From the NCBI RefSeq assembly GCF_003946865.1, contig NZ_QXTH01000016.1:32648-96647 (forward strand): a stretch of 64,000 nt of DNA. The letters are read 5' to 3'. This DNA comes from Antribacter gilvus (GTDB lineage: Bacteria; Actinomycetota; Actinomycetes; Actinomycetales; Cellulomonadaceae). The position numbers were made by a program, and so were the translations under genes. Below are positions 7,237-15,412 of this stretch, piece by piece. The first letter of the stretch is position 1, and each line of letters begins with the position of its first letter. The notes beneath the pieces were generated by a model. It saw only the letters and a program-made list of their open reading frames with translations, did not search any database and had not been told where the DNA came from.

Positions 7237-8442
7237 TCAGCGTCCTTGGCGGTGGGCCCGGACCAGGAGCGGAAGGCTGACGAGTAGCGCGAGAGCCCGG
7301 AGTGTTCCCGCGATCGGATAGCCGGCGCGGACGGCGAGCTCGTGGGCTATCAGGCCCCCGGCCACCGCGCCGAGGGGGATGAGCCCCCAGCCGAGCAGCC
7401 GGTAGACGCTGTTGACCCGGCCGAGCAGGGCGAGGGGGACCAGCTCCTGCCGGAGGGTGATGGTCACGACGTTCCAGGCTGCCGTGACCAGGCCGCTGAG
7501 GGCGAGCAGCGCGGCGAGGGTCCGCACGTCGGGGCTGAGGCCCAGCAAGATGAACGTGGCGGCGTTGACGCCCAGGGCTGTGACGAGGACGGGGATCTGC
7601 CCGAACGTGGTGACGAGTCGGGCGGTGAGCAGCCCACCCAGGACGCTGCCAACGGCTGCCGCTGCGAGCAGCGTCCCGTAGCCGGACACGGTGACGCCGA
7701 GCTCCTGGGTGGCCAGCAGGACGAGGGTGACGTTGCCGAGCTGGAAGCAGAACGTGTTGACGCCCAGCAGCAGAGCCAGCGTGCGGAGCAACCTGTGTCC
7801 GAGGAGCCAACGCAGGCCCTCCCTGATCGCCGGACCTGCAGGCTGGACGGTCTCGCGCGGCCGCGCCACACCGCGCAGCCTGGCGAGCAGCACGACGGAG
7901 GTGACGAGGGCCGCCCCGTGGAGCCCGAACGGCATAGCGATAGCGAGGCCGAACACGAGGCTCCCGACCGGAGGCCCGACGAAGCTCTGCCCGATCGTCG
8001 TGGCGAGGTACTGGCGAGCGTTGGCCCGGGGGAGCAGCCGGTGCTCGACGATCTCGGGCATCACGGACTGGCTCGCGATCCCGGACACGACCTGACCGAC
8101 GCCGACCAGGAACGCCACGACCATCAGGAACACGACGTCCATCGCCTCGAGGGAGATCAGTACCGCGACCGCCATGACCACGACCACCTGGAACAGCTGG
8201 GCGGACCGCATCAGGCCGATCCGGCTGTACCGGTCGACGAGCGCCCCGGCCGGGAGCGCGAACAGCAACCATGGGACGAAGCTTGCTGCGGCGACCAGCG
8301 AGATCAGCCGGGGGTCGGTGGTGAGCGTGATCGCCAGCAGGGGCAGTGCAGTGACCAACGCGCCGTTGCCGACGTTGTCGATCGCCCCGGCCCACCACAG
8401 CCGCCAGTAGCGGGCGGGAAGCCTGTCCGGTGTCGATGCCAT
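7237..8442 (-). CDS. MFS transporter (probable drug efflux, DHA3-like)
   Basis: 401-aa integral membrane protein with about 12 hydrophobic helices and no large soluble domain. The N-terminal WRLWWAGAIDNVGNGAL and the loop ALPAGALVDRYSRI with its Arg-rich follow-up match the DHA3/enterobactin-exporter-like branch of the major facilitator superfamily. The substrate cannot be told. It is divergent from an ArsR-type regulator, and a perfect 12-bp inverted repeat lies between them, so substrate-induced derepression is the likely control. The start is ATG 8442; a GTG at 8469 is also in frame and would sit almost against the operator. Confidence 0.85.
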   Translation of the reverse strand: MASTPDRLPARYWRLWWAGAIDNVGNGALVTALPLLAITLTTDPRLISLVAAASFVPWLLFALPAGALVDRYSRIGLMRSAQLFQVVVVMAVAVLISLEAMDVVFLMVVAFLVGVGQVVSGIASQSVMPEIVEHRLLPRANARQYLATTIGQSFVGPPVGSLVFGLAIAMPFGLHGAALVTSVVLLARLRGVARPRETVQPAGPAIREGLRWLLGHRLLRTLALLLGVNTFCFQLGNVTLVLLATQELGVTVSGYGTLLAAAAVGSVLGGLLTARLVTTFGQIPVLVTALGVNAATFILLGLSPDVRTLAALLALSGLVTAAWNVVTITLRQELVPLALLGRVNSVYRLLGWGLIPLGAVAGGLIAHELAVRAGYPIAGTLRALALLVSLPLLVRAHRQGR

Positions 8443-8475
8443 GCCCTGGAGCCTGGGAGCAGGCGACACGGCGCA

Positions 8476-8504
8476 CCATGATGTAGCCCTGCGCTACATC
8501 ATGG
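8476..8504. promoter_or_regulatory. Perfect inverted repeat, likely operator for the divergent ArsR/MFS pair
   Basis: CCATGATGTAGC (8476-8487) and its exact complement (8493-8504) are separated by CCTGC. The site ends 4 bp before the regulator start at 8509, so bound repressor would block both genes and autoregulation is expected. Confidence 0.75.
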
Positions 8505-8508
8505 GTCC

Positions 8509-9531
8509 ATGGCACTGAGCATCGAGATCGGCACGGCCGATCTCGCGGGTACCCGGTTCGCTGTCTCGCCGCTGGCCGAGACCGTCTCCGGGCTGCAGCT
8601 GCTGGCCCAGCCCGATCCGTCTCCTCGGGTCAGGTGGTGGGTGCGATGGGCGCGGGAACGGCTCGCGGACCGGCCTCTGCGGCTCGGGGCGTCCTGGCCG
8701 CTCGTGGTCAGCGGCCGTCCGTCGTGGCCCCAGTTCCTTCTCCCTGCGCCGGCCGCCACCCGAACCAGCATCGACGACGACCTGGAGGCGATGCGACAGA
8801 CCACGCCGCGGGACGTGGTCGAGAACCTGCACCGCGTGTTCGGGGACGACCTGCCCCCGGCAGCCCGGGAGCTGGCCGATGCGCCGACCGAGCGGATCGC
8901 CGTCGTGGCGGCCGAGCTCCGCGAGGCCTACGACCACCTTGTTCATCCGCACTGGCCGAGGATCCAGGCGCTGCTGGAGACCGACGTCGCCCACCGCGCG
9001 GCGCGGCTCACCGCTGGTGGTGCCGCAGGACTGTTCGCCGATCTGCACCGGGACGTCGCCTGGTCGGACGGGCGCCTCACCGTCCGGACCGACCAGCGCG
9101 ACGCCACCGCCGCGCGTGGAGGACTCGTCCTCCTGCCCGTGGCCCTCGGGCCCGACCGGGTCATCGTCAAACGCCACACCACGACCTGGACGACACTTCG
9201 GTACCCCTGCCGTGGGATCGCAACACTCGGCGCCGTGGTTGACCCGGCGCCCGTGCCCGACGACACGATCCGACTCGTCGGCAGGAGCAAGGCACGGCTG
9301 CTCAGGGCCCTGACCTCGCCGGCAACGACCACCGGCCTCGCCCGAGAGCTGGGCACGACACCCAGCGCCGTCGCCCAGCACCTCGCGGTCCTCCGAGCCA
9401 ACGGCCTCGTCAGCCGTCAGCGCCATGGCCGCCGCGTCGTCTACACGACCACCCCGCTCGGCCGTGCGCTCCTCGCCGCAGCCGGTGGGTCGACCACCGA
9501 TCGCGCCACGGGCGCGGCGACAGCGCCGTAA
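8509..9531 (+). CDS. ArsR-type winged-helix regulator with N-terminal DUF5937-like domain
   Basis: 340-aa protein. The first ~240 residues are a soluble domain of the kind found in actinobacterial DUF5937/ArsR proteins. The C-terminal 250-325 region is a winged helix: LLRALTSPATTTGLARELG, then TTPSAVAQHLAVLRANGLVS (recognition helix) and RQRHGRRVVYTTTPLG (wing). Classical ArsR proteins are about 100 residues and metal-binding. Here the effector domain is large and no Cys metal box is visible, so an organic ligand is more likely. It is divergent from the MFS pump and probably represses it through the repeat at 8476-8504. The ATG start lies almost on the operator, leaving little room for a leader. 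Confidence 0.8.
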   Translation: MALSIEIGTADLAGTRFAVSPLAETVSGLQLLAQPDPSPRVRWWVRWARERLADRPLRLGASWPLVVSGRPSWPQFLLPAPAATRTSIDDDLEAMRQTTPRDVVENLHRVFGDDLPPAARELADAPTERIAVVAAELREAYDHLVHPHWPRIQALLETDVAHRAARLTAGGAAGLFADLHRDVAWSDGRLTVRTDQRDATAARGGLVLLPVALGPDRVIVKRHTTTWTTLRYPCRGIATLGAVVDPAPVPDDTIRLVGRSKARLLRALTSPATTTGLARELGTTPSAVAQHLAVLRANGLVSRQRHGRRVVYTTTPLGRALLAAAGGSTTDRATGAATAP

Positions 9532-9544
9532 TTTTCCACCCGGC

Positions 9545-10699
9545 TCAGACGCTGATCCAGTCGCCGTCCTCCGGGTCCCGCAGCATGTGGGACTCGATCA
9601 GCTCGTGGCGGCGCAGGTACGTGGTGGCGGTGGCCTGGATGGTCGCGGCGATCGGCAGGGCGAGGAAGGCGCCGATCGCGCCGAACACCGCCCCGAAGGC
9701 CAGGACCACCAGCAGGCTGACGGCGGCGTTCATCTCCAGCGCCTTGGCCGAGACCTTGGGCGCGAAGTACAGGTTCTCGAACTGCTGGTAGCCGATGACG
9801 AACGCGAGCACGGCGAGCGCCGGCGCCGGGCCCTGCGCGGTGAGCGCGACCATGACGGGGAGCGCGCCGCCGATGTAGGCGCCGATCGTGGGCACGAACT
9901 GGGAGACGACGCCCACGAAGACCGAGAGCGGGATCGCGTACGGCGTGTGGAGCACGACAAGGAAGAGGTACGTGCACACCGCCGAGACCAGGGCGAGCAC
10001 CACGCGCGAGCTGAGGTAGCTGGAGACCTTCGACTGCGTGATCTCCCAGAGCGTGAGCACCTCGCGCTGCCGCTCGGGCGGGAGCCAGCCGCAGACCGCC
10101 GCGCGCACGCGCGGGCCCGCGGCCATCACGTAGTACGCGACGAGCAGGATGGTGATCGCGGAGAAGAGCCCGCCCACCACCGTGGTGCCGATGAACAGCA
10201 CGCTGGAGGCGACGTCGCTGCCGAACTGCTGGAGCGCGCGGGCCAGCAGCTCCCGCGACTCGGGCAGGGTGACGCCGAACCGTTCGAGGAACGGCAGCCG
10301 CCGCAGCTCTTCGTAGCGCTCCGGCACCGTCTGGGCGAGAGCCATGAGCTGCTCGGCGAACAGGTTGCCGAACAGCGCGAGCATCACGAGCACCACGACG
10401 AGAGAGCCGAGGAGCGTCGTGGCGGCCGCGAGGGCCCGCTTCCAGCCCTTGCGGACGAGCCACACCGTCGCGGGCTCCAGGGCCAGCGCGACGAAGAGCG
10501 CGACGAGGACGATGACGAACAGGCCCTGGAGGGCGCCGAGAGCCCGCCACGCGAAGATGCCGACGAAGACCGCCACGACACCCATGGCCAGCGCCCGCGG
10601 GAGCCAGCGCGGCGGCCGGGAGGAGCCGGGCGTGCCGGGCGGCGGGGCGTCGTCGGCGAGGAGGTCGCCGGGGTCCGGGTCGGTGATGGACGTTGTCAC
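9545..10699 (-). CDS. AI-2E family permease
   Basis: 384-aa membrane protein with eight predicted helices in the AI-2E (TqsA/YdiK) arrangement: two helices at about 35-75, one at 88-112, a soluble segment of about 85 residues (FAEQLMALAQTVPERYEEL onward), then helices from about 165 to 350. Typical motifs are LPIAATIQA near the end and FVPTIGAYIGGALPVMVAL. The family name comes from autoinducer-2 export, but members also include Na+/H+ antiporters, so substrate is open. N-terminal residues 1-32 are Pro/Asp-rich and cytoplasmic. The gene ends 14 bp from the convergent ArsR gene and stands alone. Confidence 0.85.
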   Translation of the reverse strand: MTTSITDPDPGDLLADDAPPPGTPGSSRPPRWLPRALAMGVVAVFVGIFAWRALGALQGLFVIVLVALFVALALEPATVWLVRKGWKRALAAATTLLGSLVVVLVMLALFGNLFAEQLMALAQTVPERYEELRRLPFLERFGVTLPESRELLARALQQFGSDVASSVLFIGTTVVGGLFSAITILLVAYYVMAAGPRVRAAVCGWLPPERQREVLTLWEITQSKVSSYLSSRVVLALVSAVCTYLFLVVLHTPYAIPLSVFVGVVSQFVPTIGAYIGGALPVMVALTAQGPAPALAVLAFVIGYQQFENLYFAPKVSAKALEMNAAVSLLVVLAFGAVFGAIGAFLALPIAATIQATATTYLRRHELIESHMLRDPEDGDWISV

Positions 10700-10826
10700 G
10701 GGCGGAACGGTAGCGGGTCACGCCTGCGGGCACGTGACCGTCCCGGCGAAGCGGAGCCACAGGGGAACGTCGGCGAGGGAGCGGTGCGTCGTGTGCGTCG
10801 CCGCGTAAGGGGGCCGGGCTCGCGCG

Positions 10827-10950
10827 GTCGAGTGGTGCAACAAGGTGTCCCGCGCTCTCGACCTCGCGCCGGCATATGCGATGGACGGGACGACGGTCGC
10901 CTGGGAGGTGGGCGCCAGAGGCTTCCGCCTGCCGACAGAAGCCGAGTGGA
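10827..10950 (+). pseudogene. Fragment of a formylglycine-generating-enzyme (FGE/SUMF1) domain
   Basis: Reading from 10827 gives VEWCNKVSRALDLAPAY, then VAWEVGARGFRLPTEAEW. EWCN and FRLPTEAEW are the signature ends of the FGE-sulfatase domain core, but no start codon and no rest of the ~250-residue domain is present. After TEAEW the reading changes to unrelated DUF2283-like sequence in the same frame. A dead remnant, probably left by deletion. Confidence 0.7.
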
Positions 10951-11113
10951 TGGGGCGTCGGATGCCGCCTACCTCGCGTTCGGCCCCGTCGAAGAAGGTG
11001 AGGCGACTCAGCAGGTGATGATCGATGACGACCGCCTGATGGGCGAGGTCGTCCTGGATCTGAACAGCGATGGCAGACTGCTCGGGATTGAGTTCTTAGG
11101 TTTTTTCGGATGA
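10951..11113 (+). pseudogene. DUF2283-like fragment fused in frame to the FGE remnant
   Basis: About 53 residues read ASDAAYLAFGPVEEGEA, then a segment like VVLDLNSDGRLLGIEFLGFF before a TGA at 11111. The AAY...LDLNSDGRLLGIE pattern is that of DUF2283, a small family of about 60-70 residues. The start is missing and the frame runs straight on from the FGE remnant, which shows a deletion joined two genes. Confidence 0.55.
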
Positions 11114-11190
11114 CAGGGACTGCCTGACCTGGTCGTCAAACCGTCCTCTCGGATCATCCGCGCGCCGTTCGGACAGTACTGGAGCCGCAG

Positions 11191-11952
11191 ATGAGCGGGA
11201 AGTCTCTTGTGAAGTACCCGTTGCTCTGGCAACTGCTGGAGACACTCGACGGCGACGTCGGGCCCGATTCTGCCGATCACCTAGGTGCCTCGGCGCGGAT
11301 GTGCTCGCCGAAGCAGGCCCGACGGCTGGCCGAGGAGTGGACCACCCTCATAGCTCACGGGGAGGTCTTGCGTCTCGTAGACCCGGAGGGTGTGGCGTTC
11401 GTCGGCGACGCGGCCCGGGCGGCATGGATCGCCGTGCTCGTCAGGGGCCGGCGGGAGGCGGTTCGGTTTGCTGAGGCTGGCGGCGGCACTGTCCCGTGGG
11501 ACCCGGCGTTCGCTCTCGACCTCGACCCGGTCTTCGAGGAGGTCTACGAGGACCTGACCGGGCAGTCCCGCGAGGGCTTCTCGTGGCAGCCCGGGGTCTC
11601 GTACGTGGTGCACGACAGCGAGCACGCGTTTCGAGCCGTCCCGCTCGTCCGAGCGCGCCTGCTCGACATCGGCAGGCTCCTCGAGCACAGCGACGCGATG
11701 ACGGCGGCGATGGCGGCAGCCGGTCTCGAAGCGCTTGTGATGTCAGTGTGGCCATGGCCCGAAGCCAAGCGAGAGAACCGGGTAGTCATGTCCGGACCCG
11801 CCGCGCAGCTGGAGATCGTCTTCGACTCCGACCGGGCCGGGGAGATGTCGCCCGACGACGCAGCGGAGTTGGTCCGGGCAGGTCTAGCCGCTGTGGCACG
11901 CCGGACCGGACTGGCGGTACCGAGAGAGATCGAGGCATCCCTGGGCGGATAA
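11191..11952 (+). CDS. Hypothetical protein, 253 aa
   Basis: Starts at ATG 11191 behind GGAGCC. Not recognised. It is soluble and acidic, with helical N-terminal sequence (YPLLWQLLETLDGDVGP) and a Trp-containing central part (WPWPEAKRENRVVM). It has no signal peptide or membrane helix and no obvious catalytic motif. The C-terminal stretch with SPDDAAELVRAGLAAVARRTG could be a small helical hairpin. It follows the FGE/DUF2283 remnants in the same direction with no shared operon evidence. The codon pattern is typical of the chromosome, so it is probably a real gene. Confidence 0.6.
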   Translation: MSGKSLVKYPLLWQLLETLDGDVGPDSADHLGASARMCSPKQARRLAEEWTTLIAHGEVLRLVDPEGVAFVGDAARAAWIAVLVRGRREAVRFAEAGGGTVPWDPAFALDLDPVFEEVYEDLTGQSREGFSWQPGVSYVVHDSEHAFRAVPLVRARLLDIGRLLEHSDAMTAAMAAAGLEALVMSVWPWPEAKRENRVVMSGPAAQLEIVFDSDRAGEMSPDDAAELVRAGLAAVARRTGLAVPREIEASLGG

Positions 11953-12041
11953 CGACGTGAGGCAGTTCTGTCTCGGGTTCGTTCTGCATCCTCCACACCG
12001 TCGGCACCACGTGCGTTGTGCCGGGACCGGGGCATCTCCTT

Positions 12042-12593
12042 CTATCCCCCGAAGATTGGGAAGATGTACTTCTGTTGGCAGAGCCATGCTTCGTCGACGT
12101 TGAGACCTGTCTTCTCGACGGCGGAAATCTTTGAGGTGATTGTTCCTTCGTCGTCGCCGACCACTACGGTATCGACGTCGGCAGCCTCGAGGCATTCGAC
12201 AAACTCGGCGTAGGCGGATTCCCGTTCAGCTCCCGTGAGTTCGAGACCGCTCAAGTATTCGGACTCGATGGTGTTGAGGTGTTCAGCCGTGCATGCTCCG
12301 TAGGCTGCGTCCACCGCCGCCGTGGCATCCTCACCGCCGGATGTGGTGATCGAGAAGCCGTAGGTGAGACCGTCGGGCGAGAGCTCGACCTCGCTCACGT
12401 CGAACCCTTCCTGGGCGACGCATTCGGCCGCCTGTTCCACGGCAGCGCGATAGTCGGCTTCTGACGGCAGCGCGCTCGCCTGGGAACTCGCCGAGCAGGC
12501 AGCGATAGTCAGAGTGGCTGCGATCGAGACCGCAGTCGCTCCGAATCGGGAAGCGCGTTTCGGGCGCGCGTCCGAGCCCATACGACTCAGCAT
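12042..12593 (-). CDS. Putative lipoprotein
   Basis: 183-aa protein with a lipoprotein signal (SRFGATAVSIAATLTIAAC, lipobox IAAC at about residues 30-33), then about 150 secreted residues containing repeated Cys (AAECVAQEG, YGACTAEH, FVECLEAAD, WLCQQKY) that could form disulfides. No catalytic motif was seen. The start is ATG 12593, with ATG 12581 four codons later also possible; neither has a strong ribosome binding site. It stands alone on the minus strand. The 218 bp upstream (12594-12811) hold no recognisable gene. Confidence 0.7.
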   Translation of the reverse strand: MLSRMGSDARPKRASRFGATAVSIAATLTIAACSASSQASALPSEADYRAAVEQAAECVAQEGFDVSEVELSPDGLTYGFSITTSGGEDATAAVDAAYGACTAEHLNTIESEYLSGLELTGAERESAYAEFVECLEAADVDTVVVGDDEGTITSKISAVEKTGLNVDEAWLCQQKYIFPIFGG

Positions 12594-12811
12594 GCCAGAG
12601 TGCGTCCAGTCGAGCAGTCGATTGTCTGAGTGGGGCCTCGGTAGGCGATCGCCTGGGACCGGTATCGAGATGGTGGGCCACTCTCGATGGGGAGGGAAGG
12701 GAAGTCGTGGGCCGGTCGGCCGGGAGGATGAACTTTTACGTAGCCCCGTTGGCGATTTTCCACACCTTCCATACAGCGCCGCAGAACGGGATCTGGGCCG
12801 GTTGGCCGCTC

Positions 12812-13474
12812 TCAGCGGCGCGTGGCGCGGCCGTGCAGGTCGACCCTCTTCCATCGCCCGCCGACGCGGCGGCGTGTGGCGCGTTCCCCGGGTTCGAGGT
12901 CGAGGACGTCGAGGAGCGTGGGATCGTGCTCGACGAAGTGGTGAAGGTGGCTGATCCTGCCGTTGTCGACGGTTCCGTCGGACGTCCCGACGAGCTGCCA
13001 TGTCCCGTCGTCGGCGGCGTGCGAGACGGACAGGATGGGTTCTACCCCGGCCAGCACCTGCTCGGTGGCGATGCTTGTCGTGCCGAGGATGCAGTGCCGC
13101 AACCAGGAAGCGCGGCTGTCCCGCACCATCACGATGTCCACGACCGCCCAGACGAACGGCAGGTCCTCGTGGGCCCGGGACTCGGCCGCGGTCAGGTCCG
13201 GGCCGCCCTGCGGCACCGTCTCGAACGGTTCGTCGACCAGGCCGTATGCGATGTCGCCCTCATGCTGGCGCACAGCCGCGTGGAACGTCCCACCCCCCTC
13301 GTTGCCGACGCCGATCCCGACCGTCACGCGCCCGCCGTTCCCACCCGGGGTCCAGCCGAGCGCGTAGGACGCGAGCTCGCCGCGCGGACCGACGAACTCG
13401 CCGAAGGCCCGCCAGTCGGTTCCGTGCTCAGCCACCGTCTGGACGAGACGCCCCTCGTCCACCCTGATCTTCAT
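12812..13474 (-). CDS. Hypothetical protein, 220 aa
   Basis: Not recognised. A soluble protein starting at ATG 13474 (MKIRVDEGRLVQTVAEHGTD), with Gly-rich beta-type sequence in the first half (GGRVTVGIGVGNEGGGTFHA) and a Trp/His-containing second half (DDGTWQLVGTSDGTVDNG, HLHHFVEHDPTLLDVL). LVGTSDGTV...HLHHFVEHDPTLLDVLDL looks like a module that recurs in actinobacterial unknowns, but I cannot name a family. It has no signal peptide or membrane helix. The last ~20 residues are Arg-rich (ERATRRRVGGRWKRVD). Confidence 0.6.
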   Translation of the reverse strand: MKIRVDEGRLVQTVAEHGTDWRAFGEFVGPRGELASYALGWTPGGNGGRVTVGIGVGNEGGGTFHAAVRQHEGDIAYGLVDEPFETVPQGGPDLTAAESRAHEDLPFVWAVVDIVMVRDSRASWLRHCILGTTSIATEQVLAGVEPILSVSHAADDGTWQLVGTSDGTVDNGRISHLHHFVEHDPTLLDVLDLEPGERATRRRVGGRWKRVDLHGRATRR

Positions 13475-13709
13475 GACCGGAGGGTACTAGGCGGCTCGAC
13501 ACGCAGTGTTGACGAGGTGAGGAGGCACTTGTTCGACGGGGCGCCAGTCGGGTTTGGTCCAGCCGAACGACTCAGGATCTGGCTCCCGGTCGCCATGCTG
13601 GCGATCCCGTCTGCCGGCGGCTCCACCTGACGCGTGACACGGCCACGACAACCCGGCACGCACGACAACGATCCTCGACAGGCCATCGTGCAGTTGGAAA
13701 CTTGTCGAG

Positions 13710-13857
13710 GTATTTCAAACCCGATCGACGGCTCCACGTACACGCGGACCATCCGGGTGTAGTTCCGGTACGTCGACGGCGCCAGCGTCCGCGACTTCAC
13801 GTACTCCGCCGCCCACTCCGAGAGGGTCCACCGCTTCGGGGTGGGAGTGTCCCCGCG
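13710..13857 (-). pseudogene. Tyrosine integrase N-terminal stub beside tRNA-Val
   Basis: Minus-strand reading across 13839-13715 gives KRWTLSEWAAEYVKSR, then TLAPSTYRNYTRMVRVYVEP followed by SIG. This is the SAM-like N-terminal DNA-binding domain of phage-type integrases. There is no start (TGA precedes it) and the frame diverges after SIG, so no catalytic domain remains. It lies 50 bp from a tRNA gene, the usual home of such integrases. The rest of the 13475-13909 gap shows nothing recognisable. Confidence 0.7.
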
Positions 13858-13909
13858 TGTCCACCACGCTCAGCAATGTCACCGCAGGTCACAGGCATAA
13901 AACACCTGG

Positions 13910-13985
13910 TGGTGGGCCCGGCCGGGTTCGAACCGACGACATCCACGGTGTAAGCGTGGCGCTCTACCAGCTGAGCTACAGGCCC
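13910..13985 (-). tRNA. tRNA-Val (anticodon TAC)
   Basis: Minus strand, 5' end at 13985 (GGGCCTGTAGCTCAG), anticodon stem CCACG around the loop containing TAC, T-arm GGTTCGAACC, acceptor 3' strand CGGGCCC, discriminator A and encoded CCA (13912-13910). All four stems fold, with one G-T pair in the acceptor. Confidence 0.95.
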
Positions 13986-14020
13986 TGGCAGCGCCTCAGA
14001 ATACCTGGCCGACGGTGTTT

Positions 14021-14055
14021 CGGTGGCCGGGCTCGGCGAACGAGCCCGGCCACCG
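14021..14055 (-). terminator. Intrinsic terminator downstream of ahpE
   Basis: Perfect 15-bp stem (14021-14035 with 14041-14055) and a 5-nt loop, 10 bp beyond the peroxiredoxin stop. Confidence 0.8.
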
Positions 14056-14064
14056 TGACGCCGA

Positions 14065-14550
14065 TCAGATCGTGGTGAGCGCCTGGCGGTAGCCCTCGAG
14101 GTCGCGGCGCTGCCCGCGAGGGTTGACCACGGCCCAGCGGACGATCCCGTCAGCATCGATCAGGAACGAACCGCGCAGCGCGTGCCCGCTGTTCTCGTCG
14201 AAGACGCCGAACGCGCGGGCGGCCTCGCCGTGGGGCCAGAAGTCGGAGAGGAGGTCGAAGCCGAAGCCTTCCTTCTCCTGCCAGGCCTTCAGGGTGAAGA
14301 CCGGGTCGGTGGAGACGGCCAGCAGGCGCACGCCGGCGGTCTCGAAGTCCTCGATGTTGTCCCGGAGCTCGCAGAGCTCGCCGGTGCACGTGCCGGAGAA
14401 CGCGAACGGGTAGAACACGACCAGCACAGCCTCGCCGCGCAGGTCGGCGAGGTGGACGGGCGTGCCGTGCGTGTCGGGCAGCGTCAGGTCGGGTGCTGGG
14501 TCTCCCGGACGTGGTGCCGCTTCGGAGAGGACCTCAGCGGCCACGGCCAC
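14065..14550 (-). CDS. AhpE-type peroxiredoxin
   Basis: 161-aa thioredoxin-fold peroxiredoxin that reduces peroxides with a peroxidatic Cys. The start of the fold is PRPGDPAPDLTLPDTHGTPV at 14-33, and the active-site loop VVFYPFAFSGTCTGELCELRD places the peroxidatic Cys at residue 55, with a second Cys at 60. The pattern GTCxGELxxLRD is that of the actinobacterial AhpE group. The GTG start at 14550 (or 14544) lies inside the end of the DUF3052 gene, which stops at 14534, so translation is coupled. The pair DUF3052-ahpE is conserved in actinobacteria. A perfect hairpin follows. Confidence 0.88.
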   Translation of the reverse strand: MAVAAEVLSEAAPRPGDPAPDLTLPDTHGTPVHLADLRGEAVLVVFYPFAFSGTCTGELCELRDNIEDFETAGVRLLAVSTDPVFTLKAWQEKEGFGFDLLSDFWPHGEAARAFGVFDENSGHALRGSFLIDADGIVRWAVVNPRGQRRDLEGYRQALTTI

Positions 14551-14980
14551 GGAACCCGAGGCGCGTCGCGGACCAGTCGGTGGCGATCGACATGGTGCTG
14601 GTGGTCTGCAGGCCGGCCGTGGTCGCGGCCTCCTGGATGTCGCTGTGGCCCACATGGCCGGGTCGGCCGGGCTTCGGCGTGAAGAGCCAGATGAGACCGC
14701 CGTCGTCGAGGACGGTCAGCACGTCGACGAGCGCGTCGCCGAGGTCACCGTCACCGTCGCGCCACCACAGGATCACACCGTCGGTGACGTCGTCGTAGTC
14801 CTCGTCGACCAGCTCGGCGCCGATGACGTCCTCGACTGCAGCGCGCAGGTCGTCGTCGACATCGTCCCCCCAGCCGAACTCCTGCACGACCTGGCCTGCG
14901 GTGAAGCCGAGTCGTGCTCCGCCGGTCGGTTCTGCGCCCTGGGGATCAGCACTGCCCTGGGGATCCGTGGTCTGTCCCAC
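14534..14980 (-). CDS. DUF3052 family protein
   Basis: 148-aa acidic protein from GTG 14980 behind GGAACGAAGGA. The first 25 residues are a disordered QGSADPQGAEPTGG-type tail. The DUF3052 core starts at LGFTAGQVVQEFGWGDDVDD and includes DGVILWWRDGDGDLGDALVD and GGLIWLFTPKPGRPGHV. The family is actinobacterial and of unknown function. It sits directly upstream of ahpE and overlaps it. DGVILWWR and LFTPK are the most conserved patches and look like a small alpha/beta fold. There is no membrane helix. Confidence 0.85.
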   Translation of the reverse strand: MGQTTDPQGSADPQGAEPTGGARLGFTAGQVVQEFGWGDDVDDDLRAAVEDVIGAELVDEDYDDVTDGVILWWRDGDGDLGDALVDVLTVLDDGGLIWLFTPKPGRPGHVGHSDIQEAATTAGLQTTSTMSIATDWSATRLGFRGRGR

Positions 14981-15412
14981 TTTGGTCCTTCGTTCCTTCC
15001 GTCGCTGGTCTGGACGACTGTGCCGTCCTTTCGTCGCAAAGGTAGTGCACGCACAGTGCCAGTGCCTCACCAGGCGCCTCCGACGGCGCGCCGCCACGCC
15101 GTCGGGCACCGTGCCCATGACCGGATGCGGACCCAACGACTGGGTCTCACCGTGCTGATACGCCGTCTCATTCCGGGCATAAGTAACGCAGATCACGCGG
15201 CCTTGACCCGCCCATGGTGTCAACCCCGCTGTGAAGGGGACAGAATGTGTGATGACCACCTGTCACGTGGGAGGGCGCCGAGGCTTACCACCCGGTGGTC
15301 CCCGTACGTGACGGGACGCTGACAGGGCGGCCCGGGGCAACAACGCCCCGCTAGGCCGCACGAATCTGGACGACGCGGCCGACGCCGCGAAGTCAAGACA
15401 GAAGGGTTGCTG
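14981..15412. other. Intergenic region between DUF3052 and aceE (432 bp)
   Basis: Holds the divergent promoters of DUF3052 and aceE. I see no convincing ORF or RNA gene. A small hairpin (CGGGGC...GCCCCG, near 15337-15354) lies in the aceE leader, and GAAGGG precedes the aceE GTG start. A TTGACA on the minus strand (15223-15218) could be a -35 for DUF3052, but no good -10 follows. Confidence 0.5.

Noticed and set aside
5900..8515. 871-codon minus-strand frame opposite the AspRS-like gene and crossing the MFS gene
   Set aside because: Arg/Pro/His-rich antisense; both real genes in the region are better supported.
9425..10700. Long plus-strand frame opposite the AI-2E permease
   Set aside because: His/Glu/Arg-rich shadow. 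Only the last ~100 codons (FGE and DUF2283 remnants) have homologous character.
14981..15412. Small ORFs or an RNA gene in front of aceE
   Set aside because: No start with a ribosome binding site and no conserved structure could be supported.
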